Shown here: positions 23,403 through 31,268 of the stretch, one piece after another | Numbering within the stretch: position 1 is the first letter of the stretch | Layout: each line of letters opens with the position of its first letter | Assembly (NCBI GenBank): GCA_001770285.1 | Contig: MEQQ01000065.1 | Span: forward strand, 14,369 to 58,156 | DNA: 43,788 nucleotides | Origin: Betaproteobacteria bacterium RBG_16_66_20 | GTDB lineage: Bacteria > Pseudomonadota > Gammaproteobacteria > Burkholderiales > SG8-39 | Reading direction: 5' to 3' | Notes under the pieces: generated by a model | What the model saw: only the letters and a program-made list of their open reading frames with translations | Database searches by the model: none | What the model was told of the DNA's origin: nothing | Made by a program: the position numbers and the translations under genes

Positions 23403-25786
23403 GCTTTCGCCAGCGCCCGGAGAATGCGCTCCGGCGTGAACGGCATCGCCGTGACACGGGCGTTGAGCGGCGCGAGCGCGTCGTTGATCGCGTTCATCAC
23501 TGCGCCCGGCGCGCCCGCGGTACCCGCTTCGCCCACGCCCTTGGCGCCGAGCTGCGACTGCAGGGTCGGCGTCTCTACGTGCGCGCAGATGATGTCGGGC
23601 ATCTCGCCGCTCATCGGCACGAGGTAATCCGCCATGCTGCCGTTGAGCAGCTGGCCCTCCGGGCTGTAGAGGCACTCCTCGAACAGTGCCGCGCCGATGC
23701 CCTGCACCACGCCACCGCGCAACTGCTCGTCCACCAGCATCGGATTGATCACGGTGCCCGAATCCTCCACGCACCAGTGTTTCAGGAGCTTGACGAAGCC
23801 GGTGTCGGGATCGACTTCCACGAGGGAGGCCTGGATGCCGTTGGTGAAGGTGAAGCCGTACTGGCGCGGCGTATAGTGCCGCGTCACGGTCAGTTCGGCC
23901 TGAAAATCCATCGGCAGGGTATCGGGGCGGAAGTAGGCGACGCGCCCGAGTTCCTCCAGAGGCATTTTTTTCTCTTGCGTCAACTTGCCGATGATCGCAT
24001 TGTTCCCGATGTCCAGGGTTTCTTTTTCCAGATTCAGAATCTTCGATGCAATCTCCAGCATGTTCGACCGCAAGGCGCGGCCCGCGAGCAGAACCGCCTC
24101 GCCGCCGATCCCCGCGCCGCGCGAGGCCCAGGTGCCGCCGCCGTAGGGCGTGACGCCGGTGTCGCCGGTTATGACGCGCACCTTGTCCATGCTCACGCCC
24201 ACCGCGCTCGCCGCGATCTGCGCGAAGATCCCCTCGGTGCCTTGCCCCTGCTCGGTGACGCTGCACATCACGGTCACCATCCCGGTGGGCTCCAGGCGCA
24301 GGGTGGCGCCGTCCTGCGCCGAGATGCGCGCGCCGCCGACGCCGTAGAAGGCCGGCGACGGGTTGGTGACTTCGATCATCGCTGCAAGGCCGATGCCTCG
24401 GAAGATGTTTTGTTTTCTCAGGACTTCTTGCTCTTCACGCAGTTTTTTGTACGACATCAAATCCAACAGCTTATTCAATGTCTGATGGTGAGAAAGTCGC
24501 TCGAACTTTATTCCTGACGGAAACGTATACGGATAAGCGTCGTCCGGGATCAGGTTTTTGCGCCGGAACTCCGCCGGGTCCATGCCGAGCTTCGCCGCCG
24601 CCTTGTCGACGATGCCCTCGGTCAGCGCCACCGCGATCGGATGCCCGACCGCGCGGTACTGGCAGGTGACATTCTTGTTGGTGAAGACCACGTTCAGCTT
24701 CGCGCGGTACTTCCGGTGCTTGTATGGCCCGCCGGTCAGGTTGACGACCTGGTTGCCCTCGATGCCGCTGGTGCGCGGATAGACCGAGTACGGCCCGATC
24801 GCGCTGAGGTCGTCGAGGTCGAAGGCGAGTATCTCGCCTGTTCTTGAAACTGCCATTTTTATTTTTACTTTATGTTCTCTCGCATGGATATCCGTGGCGA
24901 AGGATTCCAGCCGGTCGGCGACGAACTTCACCGGCCGGCGCAGCATCACCGACAGCGCCGCGGTCGCCATCTCGTCGGGATAGACGTGCACCTTGATGCC
25001 GAAGGAGCCGCCGACGTCCCTGGCGATCACGCGCACGCTCGCCTCGGGGATGCCGAGGTGCCGCGAGAAGATGTCCTGCATCATGTGCGGCGCCTGCGTC
25101 GAGTGGTACACCGTCAGCGAATGCTCCGCCGCGTTGTAGTCGGCAAGAATGGCGCGGCCCTCGAGGCAGACCCCGGTGTGGCGTCCGAACTCGAAGGTCT
25201 CCTCTACGACGACATCGGCTGCCGCGAACGCCTCGTCCACGCCGCCGGTATCGTGCTGACGCGAAAAACAGATGTTGTCGGCGAATTCCTTGTGAATTAT
25301 CTTTTTTCCTTCCAGGGATTCTTGCATGTCGATCACGGCAGGAAGCTCCTCCCACTCCGCCTCGATCAGGCCCAGCGCATCCTCGGCCTGCGCGCGCGTC
25401 TCCGCGACCACCGCCGCCACCGCCTCGCCCTGCCAGCAGGCGCGCTCGATCGCGATCGCGTGCTGCGGCGGCGACTTGATGCCTTTGAGGTGCGCGAGCA
25501 CCCCGACCCAGGGCGTGCAGTATTCGGCTACCGCTCGACCATCGAGGATCGCGATTACGCCCTCAGACTTCAATCCTTTGGAAAAATCCAGACGCTTGAT
25601 CTTTGCATGCGCGTGAGGGCTCCTATAGAAAACCACGTGCGCAAGCCGGGGAAACCTCAAATCATCGACGTAGGAACCGCGCCCCTGCAGCAGGCGCTGC
25701 GCGTTGGGCCGCGGCACGCTCTGGCCGATGTAGCCCCTGTCGAGCTTGGTACCGGGCGCGTGGAGCGGGAGCTCAGCCTTTCCCAT
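23399..25786 (-). CDS. Xanthine dehydrogenase-family molybdopterin-binding (large) subunit
   Basis: A 795-residue molybdenum hydroxylase large subunit of the CoxL/aldehyde-oxidase type: IGQSVPRPNAQRLLQGRGSY at the start, GGSFGIKVHVYPDE in the middle, and a C-terminal GAKGVGEAGTAGAPGAVMNAI segment with the catalytic Glu (GVGEAG). The loop that reads AYxCSFR in true CO dehydrogenase is CQYRAVGHP here, so CO oxidation is unlikely; a carbonyl or heteroaromatic substrate is likelier. Start ATG 25786 overlaps the iron-sulfur subunit by 14 bases. The lysine-rich stretch at about 24845-24890 is strikingly AT-rich for the gene. Confidence 0.92.
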   Translation of the reverse strand: MGKAELPLHAPGTKLDRGYIGQSVPRPNAQRLLQGRGSYVDDLRFPRLAHVVFYRSPHAHAKIKRLDFSKGLKSEGVIAILDGRAVAEYCTPWVGVLAHLKGIKSPPQHAIAIERACWQGEAVAAVVAETRAQAEDALGLIEAEWEELPAVIDMQESLEGKKIIHKEFADNICFSRQHDTGGVDEAFAAADVVVEETFEFGRHTGVCLEGRAILADYNAAEHSLTVYHSTQAPHMMQDIFSRHLGIPEASVRVIARDVGGSFGIKVHVYPDEMATAALSVMLRRPVKFVADRLESFATDIHAREHKVKIKMAVSRTGEILAFDLDDLSAIGPYSVYPRTSGIEGNQVVNLTGGPYKHRKYRAKLNVVFTNKNVTCQYRAVGHPIAVALTEGIVDKAAAKLGMDPAEFRRKNLIPDDAYPYTFPSGIKFERLSHHQTLNKLLDLMSYKKLREEQEVLRKQNIFRGIGLAAMIEVTNPSPAFYGVGGARISAQDGATLRLEPTGMVTVMCSVTEQGQGTEGIFAQIAASAVGVSMDKVRVITGDTGVTPYGGGTWASRGAGIGGEAVLLAGRALRSNMLEIASKILNLEKETLDIGNNAIIGKLTQEKKMPLEELGRVAYFRPDTLPMDFQAELTVTRHYTPRQYGFTFTNGIQASLVEVDPDTGFVKLLKHWCVEDSGTVINPMLVDEQLRGGVVQGIGAALFEECLYSPEGQLLNGSMADYLVPMSGEMPDIICAHVETPTLQSQLGAKGVGEAGTAGAPGAVMNAINDALAPLNARVTAMPFTPERILRALAKA

Positions 25787-26246
25787 TGACGACCTCCTCG
25801 ATCGCGTCGACGATCGCCTGGTAGCCGGTGCAGCGGCAATAATTGCCGGAAATATGGGTCCTGATTTCTTCTCTGGAAACTTTCTTGCCCTTCAAGAGCA
25901 GATCCTGCGCCGCCATCAGCATGCCCGGCGTGCAGAAGCCGCACTGCAACGCATTCTTCTGGTGAAAGGCCTTCTGCAGCCCGGCAAGCTCCTTCGAATC
26001 CGAAAGGCCCTCGATCGTGTCCACGCGGCAGCCGTTCGCCTGCACCGCGAGCATCAGGCAGCCGCGCACGATCTCGCCGTTCACCCGCACCGTGCAGGCG
26101 CCGCAGACGCCATGCTCGCAGCCGGCGTGCGAGCCGGTCAATTCAAGGTCTTCTCTCAAAAAGTCGACCAGGTGCAATCGCGCGGGAACCCGCCGGCTCA
26201 CCGTCGTCCCGTTGACGGTGAGCGTTATGTCGTAAGCATGTTCCAT
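25773..26246 (-). CDS. (2Fe-2S)-binding small subunit of molybdenum hydroxylase
   Basis: A 157-residue electron-transfer subunit with two [2Fe-2S] clusters: the plant-type site CEHGVCGACTV plus a later Cys, and the helical-domain site CGFCTPGM with CRCTGY. It passes electrons from the molybdenum centre to the FAD subunit. It overlaps both neighbours (14 bases with the large subunit, 22 with the FAD subunit), so the three are made as one unit. Confidence 0.95.
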   Translation of the reverse strand: MEHAYDITLTVNGTTVSRRVPARLHLVDFLREDLELTGSHAGCEHGVCGACTVRVNGEIVRGCLMLAVQANGCRVDTIEGLSDSKELAGLQKAFHQKNALQCGFCTPGMLMAAQDLLLKGKKVSREEIRTHISGNYCRCTGYQAIVDAIEEVVNGKG

Positions 26247-27022
26247 GCGCGCTCCAGCAGGACGCCGGCGAGGTGCAGCTTGGTCGCCGAAGAGTGATAC
26301 AGATCGGCCGGTGGATTGAGATCCTTTGCCAGTGCCGCCTTTGCTTCTTTCAAGGTCTTTTTGGATGAAGCATTTTTCGCGACAACCGGCATCGAACCGG
26401 CCCCGAAATACACGAAATTGGAGTTGTGGACAGCGAGTCCGATGATCGCGTAGTCGCCCTGGCGCCGGGTCAATTCGAGGAATACCGACCGGTCGGACTT
26501 GCCCGCGACGGGAAACTCGGCGGCCGTCAGGATCTCGCCGGGTTTCAGATCCGTCTCGAACAGGCCTTTGAAGAACTGCTCTGCCTTCACGCGTCGCTCT
26601 GTCGTTTTATTTTTCAATATGAAGACCGCTTCAAGAGCGACCGCGCACGCAGGGTATTCCGCGGCCGGGTCGGCCAGCGCGAGGCTGCCGCCGATCGTGC
26701 CGCGGTTGCGGATCGCGGCGTGGGCGATGTGCGGCACCGCCTGCGCGAGCAGAGGAATGTGCTTCTTTATCTCAGGAGATTGTTCTATACGGGTATGGGT
26801 AACGAGCGTGCCTATCCTCACAAAACCGTTCAAAACCTTGATTTCCGAAAGACCCGGCAGGCCCGTGATGTCCACCAGCAGCTCTGGAGACGAGAGCCGC
26901 ATGTTGAGCGACGGGATCAGGCTTTGCCCGCCGGCAAGAATCTTGGCATTTGGATGTTGAAGCAACTCGAATGCTTCCGGAAGGGAAGCCGGCTTCACAT
27001 AGGCGAAGGCAGGCGCTTTCAT
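26225..27022 (-). CDS. FAD-binding medium subunit of molybdenum hydroxylase
   Basis: A 265-residue CoxM-type flavoprotein subunit: KILAGGQSLIPSLNMRL binds FAD pyrophosphate, and AIRNRGTIGGSLALADPAAE is the second FAD motif. It hands electrons to an acceptor. ATG at 27022 overlaps the cupin stop as ATGA. With the two downstream genes it forms a full FAD/2Fe-2S/Mo set; no molybdopterin-insertion factor (CoxD/XdhC type) is nearby. Confidence 0.94.
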   Translation of the reverse strand: MKAPAFAYVKPASLPEAFELLQHPNAKILAGGQSLIPSLNMRLSSPELLVDITGLPGLSEIKVLNGFVRIGTLVTHTRIEQSPEIKKHIPLLAQAVPHIAHAAIRNRGTIGGSLALADPAAEYPACAVALEAVFILKNKTTERRVKAEQFFKGLFETDLKPGEILTAAEFPVAGKSDRSVFLELTRRQGDYAIIGLAVHNSNFVYFGAGSMPVVAKNASSKKTLKEAKAALAKDLNPPADLYHSSATKLHLAGVLLERAWNMLTT

Positions 27023-27606
27023 TTCTTCGGCTTGCCCCTGCGCTCCGGCCAGACGCCCCTTTTCTCCAGCTGGTCCATCGATTCGCTGGTGAACTCGGCG
27101 CTGGGCGCATCGCCGCCGATCACGAACATGAGGACGGAAAACCGGTTTTTCGGCCCCTTGCTGACGTTCATGAAGCGCCGCGAGGCGCCGGGCGGGAACG
27201 AGATCACGTCGAGCGGCTTCAGGTCCACGTGCTCCAGGCGCCCCTTCTCGTTCTGCCAGCTGGCGCGCCAGGTGCCGGTCATGGCGATGAAGGTCTCGTT
27301 GGTGTCGTGGTTGTGCAGCATCGGCCCCTTGCCCGGCAGCGCGCGGCAGTAGCCGAGGTTGAAGCCCTCGGATATCTTGATCGCCGCCATGCGCGCCGCC
27401 TTCTCGCCCACCGGCGACTGCTTGCCGTCGCGCTCGGTCTTCGGCGGCTGGAAGCCGATCACGTTGTAGAGAATCCGCTCGCAGCCCGGCATCCTGCTGT
27501 CGGGCAGCCCGCCGTCGAAACCCTTGAGCCTGGAGAAGCGCGCCACGCGCTTCATCATTTGCCGGCGCGGAATGCCGCGCCGCGGCAGCGTCTCACGGTA
27601 TGCCAT
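27019..27606 (-). CDS. Cupin domain protein
   Basis: A 195-residue protein with a single cupin barrel: GKGPMLHNHDTNETFIAMTGTW gives the first motif (H-x-H with a later Glu) and VISFPPGASRRFMNV the second, in which the usual final His is Arg. The start at 27606 (MAYRETLPRRG) is preceded by a strong GGGAGGGGAG site. It heads the molybdenum hydroxylase operon, so it may act on the same substrate (dioxygenase, isomerase or binding) or sense it. Function cannot be fixed by sequence. Confidence 0.83.
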   Translation of the reverse strand: MAYRETLPRRGIPRRQMMKRVARFSRLKGFDGGLPDSRMPGCERILYNVIGFQPPKTERDGKQSPVGEKAARMAAIKISEGFNLGYCRALPGKGPMLHNHDTNETFIAMTGTWRASWQNEKGRLEHVDLKPLDVISFPPGASRRFMNVSKGPKNRFSVLMFVIGGDAPSAEFTSESMDQLEKRGVWPERRGKPKK

Positions 27607-27625
27607 GCTCCCCTCCCTGGGCGGA

Positions 27626-27648
27626 AAATCGGGGTCAGAGCCCGATTT
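27626..27648. repeat. Inverted repeat, 8-bp arms, REP-like
   Basis: AAATCGGG, a 7-base loop (GTCAGAG) and CCCGATTT form a perfect 8-base-pair hairpin in the 83-base gap between the divergent cupin and dehydrogenase genes. Similar GGGTCAGA-containing palindromes are common intergenic repeats in betaproteobacterial genomes, but an operator is equally possible. Single copy in this window. Confidence 0.5.
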
Positions 27649-27689
27649 GCGTTGCGCAGGAATGGTAGCGTATGTGAAAGGGAGACGGC

Positions 27690-28562
27690 ATGGCGAAATC
27701 AAAGGTCGGAATCGTGGGACTGGGAATCATGGGCTCGGCCATGGCGGCGAACCTGTTGCGGGCGGGCTTCCAGGTCGTCGGCTACGACCCGGTGGCGGCA
27801 TGCCGCAGCAGGCATCGCAAGGCCGGCGGCATGGTGGCCGAAAGCGCGCGCGACGCGGCCCGTTCCTGCGGCATCCTCATCACGTCCCTGCCGTCGGCGG
27901 ACGCCCTTGCCGGGGTTGCAAAGGAAATCTCCGGAGAAAATCACCGCCGCCTGATCGTCATGGAAACCAGCACGCTGCCGATCCCCGTCAAGGAAGCGGC
28001 GCGCCGGCGCCTTGCCGCCGCCGGCGTCACGCTGCTCGACTGCCCGCTGAGCGGCACCGGCGCCCAGGCCCGGGTCAAGGACCTGATCGTCTACGGAAGC
28101 GGTGACCCTGCCGCATTCAAAAGGACCATTCCGGTCCTGAACGGCTTCTCGCGCGGCCATTACTTCGTCGGCAAGTTCGGCAACGGCTCGAAAATGAAAT
28201 TCGCCGCCAACCTGCTGGTCGCGATCCATAACGTCTCCGCCGCCGAGGCGGTGGTGCTGGCGCGAAGGTCCGGCCTGAATCCCGCGCTCGCGGTCAAAGT
28301 CCTCGGCGACGGCGCCGGATCCTCGCGCATGCTGCAGGTGCGCGGCCCGATGATGGCGCGCCGCGCCTACCGGAACGCCACGATGAAGTGCGAGGTCTGG
28401 CAGAAGGACATGAAGATCATCGGCGCTTTTCTGAAGCAGCTCGGAAGTCCCGCCCCGCTGTTCTCCGCAACCAAGGCAATCTACGACGCCGCAATCGCCC
28501 AGGGCTACGGCAAATCCGATACCGCCTCGGTCTGCGCTGTGCTCGAACGCCGGGTCCGCTAA
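27690..28562 (+). CDS. NAD(P)-dependent oxidoreductase, 3-hydroxyisobutyrate dehydrogenase family
   Basis: A 290-residue beta-hydroxyacid dehydrogenase. The Rossmann loop GLGIMGSAMAANLL is at residues about 10-23, CPLSGTGAQA is the substrate-binding motif (usually DxPVSGG), and GNGSKMKFAANLL carries the catalytic Lys and Asn. The AAAGGGAG ribosome binding site precedes the ATG at 27690. The family reduces or oxidises 3-hydroxyacids, tartronate semialdehyde or similar. It is divergent from the Mo-hydroxylase operon, so a shared pathway is possible. Confidence 0.9.
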   Translation: MAKSKVGIVGLGIMGSAMAANLLRAGFQVVGYDPVAACRSRHRKAGGMVAESARDAARSCGILITSLPSADALAGVAKEISGENHRRLIVMETSTLPIPVKEAARRRLAAAGVTLLDCPLSGTGAQARVKDLIVYGSGDPAAFKRTIPVLNGFSRGHYFVGKFGNGSKMKFAANLLVAIHNVSAAEAVVLARRSGLNPALAVKVLGDGAGSSRMLQVRGPMMARRAYRNATMKCEVWQKDMKIIGAFLKQLGSPAPLFSATKAIYDAAIAQGYGKSDTASVCAVLERRVR

Positions 28563-28618
28563 CGCCGTGTCGCGGACGGCCCTCCCATGACAGGCGGCGT
28601 CCTGATCAGCCTGTCCGT

Positions 28619-29350
28619 TCAGACCTTCTTGCCGATGATTTTCGCGATCAACTCGATTTGATCCATCGAGGCGGGCGACAGATTCAGGAACCTGCACCCT
28701 GCACGTTGCGCCGGCCCACCGTCCGCAAGCGCCGCCGGCCCCGCATGGCGTACCTCCAGGTCGACGCGTAGCGGCTCCCTGCCAAGGCATTCGATTCGGC
28801 AACCCTTGAGCACCATGCCTGCCTCCAGCGCGATATTGGGGCCGGCCTGCAGGATACCGATGCCGCCCAGACTGATGTCGAAGATGTTCGCCTCGAAGTA
28901 GAGCACGCCCTCGGCCGAGGCAATGCACCGCAACGGCGGCTCGGCCGGCACGCTCGCGCGCTCGAACGCGCGGCGCCGTCGGCTGGCGATGGTCTCCGGA
29001 TACCGCAGCCGGATCGCCGCCGCGCCGCCGTGCACGATCGGCTCCGGATCGGCGGCGGTGAATTCGATGCACCACTCGCCCACCTCGGCGCGGAAGTGGA
29101 CGCGCGTAACAGCGAGCAGCGCTGCGTTGGCAGCAGCGTCTTCACTCGACGCGACGACCATGTATCGCCGCTCCGGATCGATGAAGTGCAGTCTGGATAG
29201 AAACTTGAGCGCGCCGCCCTCGAGATGCGCGACCACGCTCCCGCCTTCTACTGCCAGCCCATGCAGCACCGCTATCTCCGCCAGCTGCACGTCGGAAAGC
29301 GGCATCTTTCCGGCAGGGTTCGAGCCTGGCTTCGTATCGGCGGCCGTCAT
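28619..29350 (-). CDS. PilZ domain c-di-GMP receptor (YcgR-like)
   Basis: A 243-residue protein. The first 110 residues resemble the YcgR N-terminal beta domain; the PilZ domain follows with its c-di-GMP ligands: SRRRRAFER (RxxxR) at about 126-134 and FDISLGGIG (DxSxxG) at about 162-170. YcgR-type proteins slow the flagellar motor or change surface behaviour when c-di-GMP binds. Its ATG comes first in position relative to nothing upstream but the enzyme gene, whose stop overlaps it as ATGA, so receptor and c-di-GMP enzyme are co-translated. Confidence 0.87.
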   Translation of the reverse strand: MTAADTKPGSNPAGKMPLSDVQLAEIAVLHGLAVEGGSVVAHLEGGALKFLSRLHFIDPERRYMVVASSEDAAANAALLAVTRVHFRAEVGEWCIEFTAADPEPIVHGGAAAIRLRYPETIASRRRRAFERASVPAEPPLRCIASAEGVLYFEANIFDISLGGIGILQAGPNIALEAGMVLKGCRIECLGREPLRVDLEVRHAGPAALADGGPAQRAGCRFLNLSPASMDQIELIAKIIGKKV

Positions 29351-31185
29351 GCCGTTCGCTGGAGCGGCGAATCCGGAGCCGCGACGTAGCGCGCGGCAAA
29401 GTCGGCGGCGGAAAGCGGCTTCGCGAACAGGTAGCCCTGCGCCCCCTGACAGCCGCTATCGCGCAGGAAATCCGCCTGCGCCCGCGTCTCCACGCCTTCG
29501 GCGATGACCTGCATGTCGAGCCCGCGTGCCAGACCGACCACCGCCTCCGCAATGGCGCGGCTTTCCGCGTCCTCGGGAAGCTCGATCACGAAGGAACGGT
29601 CGATCTTCAGCTTGTCCACCGGCAGCCGCTTGAGATAGCTCAGGCTCGAATAGCCGGTGCCGAAATCGTCGATCGAAAGCCGCAGGCCCATGCGCCCGAG
29701 TTCGTCGAAGGTGCCCTTCACCTGCTCGAAGCCGGCCATGATGACGCTCTCGGTCACCTCCAGCTCGAGGAGCGCCGGCGGCAAAGCGAAGTCGGCCAGC
29801 GCGCGCTTCACCATATTGATGAATTCCGGGTCGCGGAACTGCACCGCGGAAACGTTCACCGCCATCGGCGCTTCGCCGAGTCCGGCGGCGAGCCATCCGG
29901 CGCGCACGCGACAGGCTTCGCGCAGCACCCATTCGCCGAGCGGCACGATCAGGCCGCAATCCTCGGCCACCGGGATGAACTGCACCGGGCTCACCGCGCC
30001 GCGTTCGGGATGGGTCCAGCGCGCCAGCGCCTCCATGCCGGAAAGCGCGCCGCTCGCGAGCAGGACCTGCGGCTGCAGCATGATTGACAGTCCGCTGGAA
30101 TGCAGCGCGCGGCGCAGATCGCCCTCGAGCTCGAGGCGCTCGTTCGCGCGCCGGTTCATGTCTGCGGAATGGAAGCGGCAGCAGTTGCGCCCGGCCGCTT
30201 TCGCGGCGTACATGGCGGTGTCGGCGTTGCGCATCAGCGTCGCGAAGTCCTCGCCGTTCTGCGGGTAGAGCGCGATGCCGATCGAACAGCTGACGAGGAG
30301 CTCGCGCGTGCCGAGTTCGAACGGGCGGCGCATCGCCTCTATCAGCTTGGTCGCCACGTGCGCCGCGTCCTCGGTGTCGGCGAGGTCCGGCAGCAGGACG
30401 ACGAACTCGTCGCCGCCCTGCCGGCCAATGACGTCGGCGCCGCGCAACGTCGCCAGCAGGCGCCGCGCCGAGCGGCGCAGGAGCTCGTCACCCACCGCGT
30501 GGCCGAGCGAGTCGTTCACGTCCTTGAAACGGTCGAGGTCGGCGAGCATGAGGGCAAGCGGACGGCCGTCGCGACGCGCATGCTCGATCGCGCTCTCAGT
30601 GCGCTCGGCCAGGAGTGCGCGGTTCGGCAGGTCGGTGACCATGTCGTGGTGCGCAAGATGGCGGATGCGCTGCTCCGCGACGCGCCGCTCGGTGATGTCG
30701 ATGAAGGAAAGCGTGTAGTTGGCGGCGTGCCCGTCGCGGTCGCGCACCGCGGAAACCGTCATGTGGTAGAGGTCTTCCTCGCCCGTACGGCGCACCGCCC
30801 ACAGTTCGCCCTCCCAGTGGCCGTGGGTTTCGATCGTGCGGAACAGCCGCTCGAAGAACGTCGGGTCGTGCCGCGGCGAGGCGAAGAAGCGCGCTTCGGC
30901 GCCTATCGCGTCATGCGCGGGGTAGCGCGTCATGCTGCTGAAAGCGGCATTGACGCGCATGATCTTCCCCGCGGCATTGACGATCATCATGCCGTGGGCA
31001 CTGGAATCGAAGGCGGCATCCGCGAGGCGCAATTTGGCTTCGGCGAGGCGGCGCTTGAGGTGGATGTGATAGGCGGCGAGCAGGATCATGGCGAAGCCTG
31101 CCGCGAGCAGATACGCGGTGAGGATCAACGCGTCCAGAAGCTCCTTCCCGCCGGGACCGTCGAAAGTCGTCATCGTTTGAAGCAT
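29347..31185 (-). CDS. PAS-GGDEF-EAL c-di-GMP enzyme, membrane-anchored
   Basis: A 612-residue protein: one membrane segment (about 18-42), a PAS domain (about 55-170, ending in SFIDITERR), GGDEF (about 175-340) and EAL (about 350-605). The cyclase motif GGDEF is intact, with an inhibitory RxxD site five residues before it (RGAD). The EAL side keeps GMEALARW, NVSAVQF, LELEVTES, DDFGTGYSS, KLKIDRSF, VIAEGVET and GAQGYLF, so both activities look possible. Start at 31185 or, four codons later, 31173. It is coupled to a PilZ receptor, giving a self-contained signalling pair. Confidence 0.93.
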   Translation of the reverse strand: MLQTMTTFDGPGGKELLDALILTAYLLAAGFAMILLAAYHIHLKRRLAEAKLRLADAAFDSSAHGMMIVNAAGKIMRVNAAFSSMTRYPAHDAIGAEARFFASPRHDPTFFERLFRTIETHGHWEGELWAVRRTGEEDLYHMTVSAVRDRDGHAANYTLSFIDITERRVAEQRIRHLAHHDMVTDLPNRALLAERTESAIEHARRDGRPLALMLADLDRFKDVNDSLGHAVGDELLRRSARRLLATLRGADVIGRQGGDEFVVLLPDLADTEDAAHVATKLIEAMRRPFELGTRELLVSCSIGIALYPQNGEDFATLMRNADTAMYAAKAAGRNCCRFHSADMNRRANERLELEGDLRRALHSSGLSIMLQPQVLLASGALSGMEALARWTHPERGAVSPVQFIPVAEDCGLIVPLGEWVLREACRVRAGWLAAGLGEAPMAVNVSAVQFRDPEFINMVKRALADFALPPALLELEVTESVIMAGFEQVKGTFDELGRMGLRLSIDDFGTGYSSLSYLKRLPVDKLKIDRSFVIELPEDAESRAIAEAVVGLARGLDMQVIAEGVETRAQADFLRDSGCQGAQGYLFAKPLSAADFAARYVAAPDSPLQRTA

Positions 31186-31225
31186 AACGTTTGCTTGCGA
31201 GACGCTCTGCGAGAAACCGACGGCG

Positions 31226-31257
31226 AAACGTCAAGAAACGTCAGCGCCGTGACGTTT
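31226..31257. repeat. Triple 8-mer AAACGTCA (two direct, one inverted)
   Basis: AAACGTCA occurs at 31226-31233 and 31236-31243, and inverted as TGACGTTT at 31250-31257. The second and third copies form an 8-base-pair stem with a 6-base loop. It lies in the 83-base gap between the Bug gene end (31269) and the GGDEF-EAL start (31185), so it may regulate the latter. It is not followed by a T-run on either strand, so it is not an ordinary terminator. Confidence 0.5.
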
Positions 31258-31268
31258 GCCGACCGCCG

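Noticed and set aside
22644-24266. A 540-codon frame that would make a longer TauE/SafE protein
   Set aside because: The first half is antisense-like, composition-biased sequence overlapping the molybdenum subunit; membrane-protein homology begins only at about 23400.
23399-26246. Carbon monoxide dehydrogenase (CoxSL) reading of the Mo hydroxylase
   Set aside because: The AYxCSFR active-site loop of form I CO dehydrogenase is absent (CQYRAVGHP instead).
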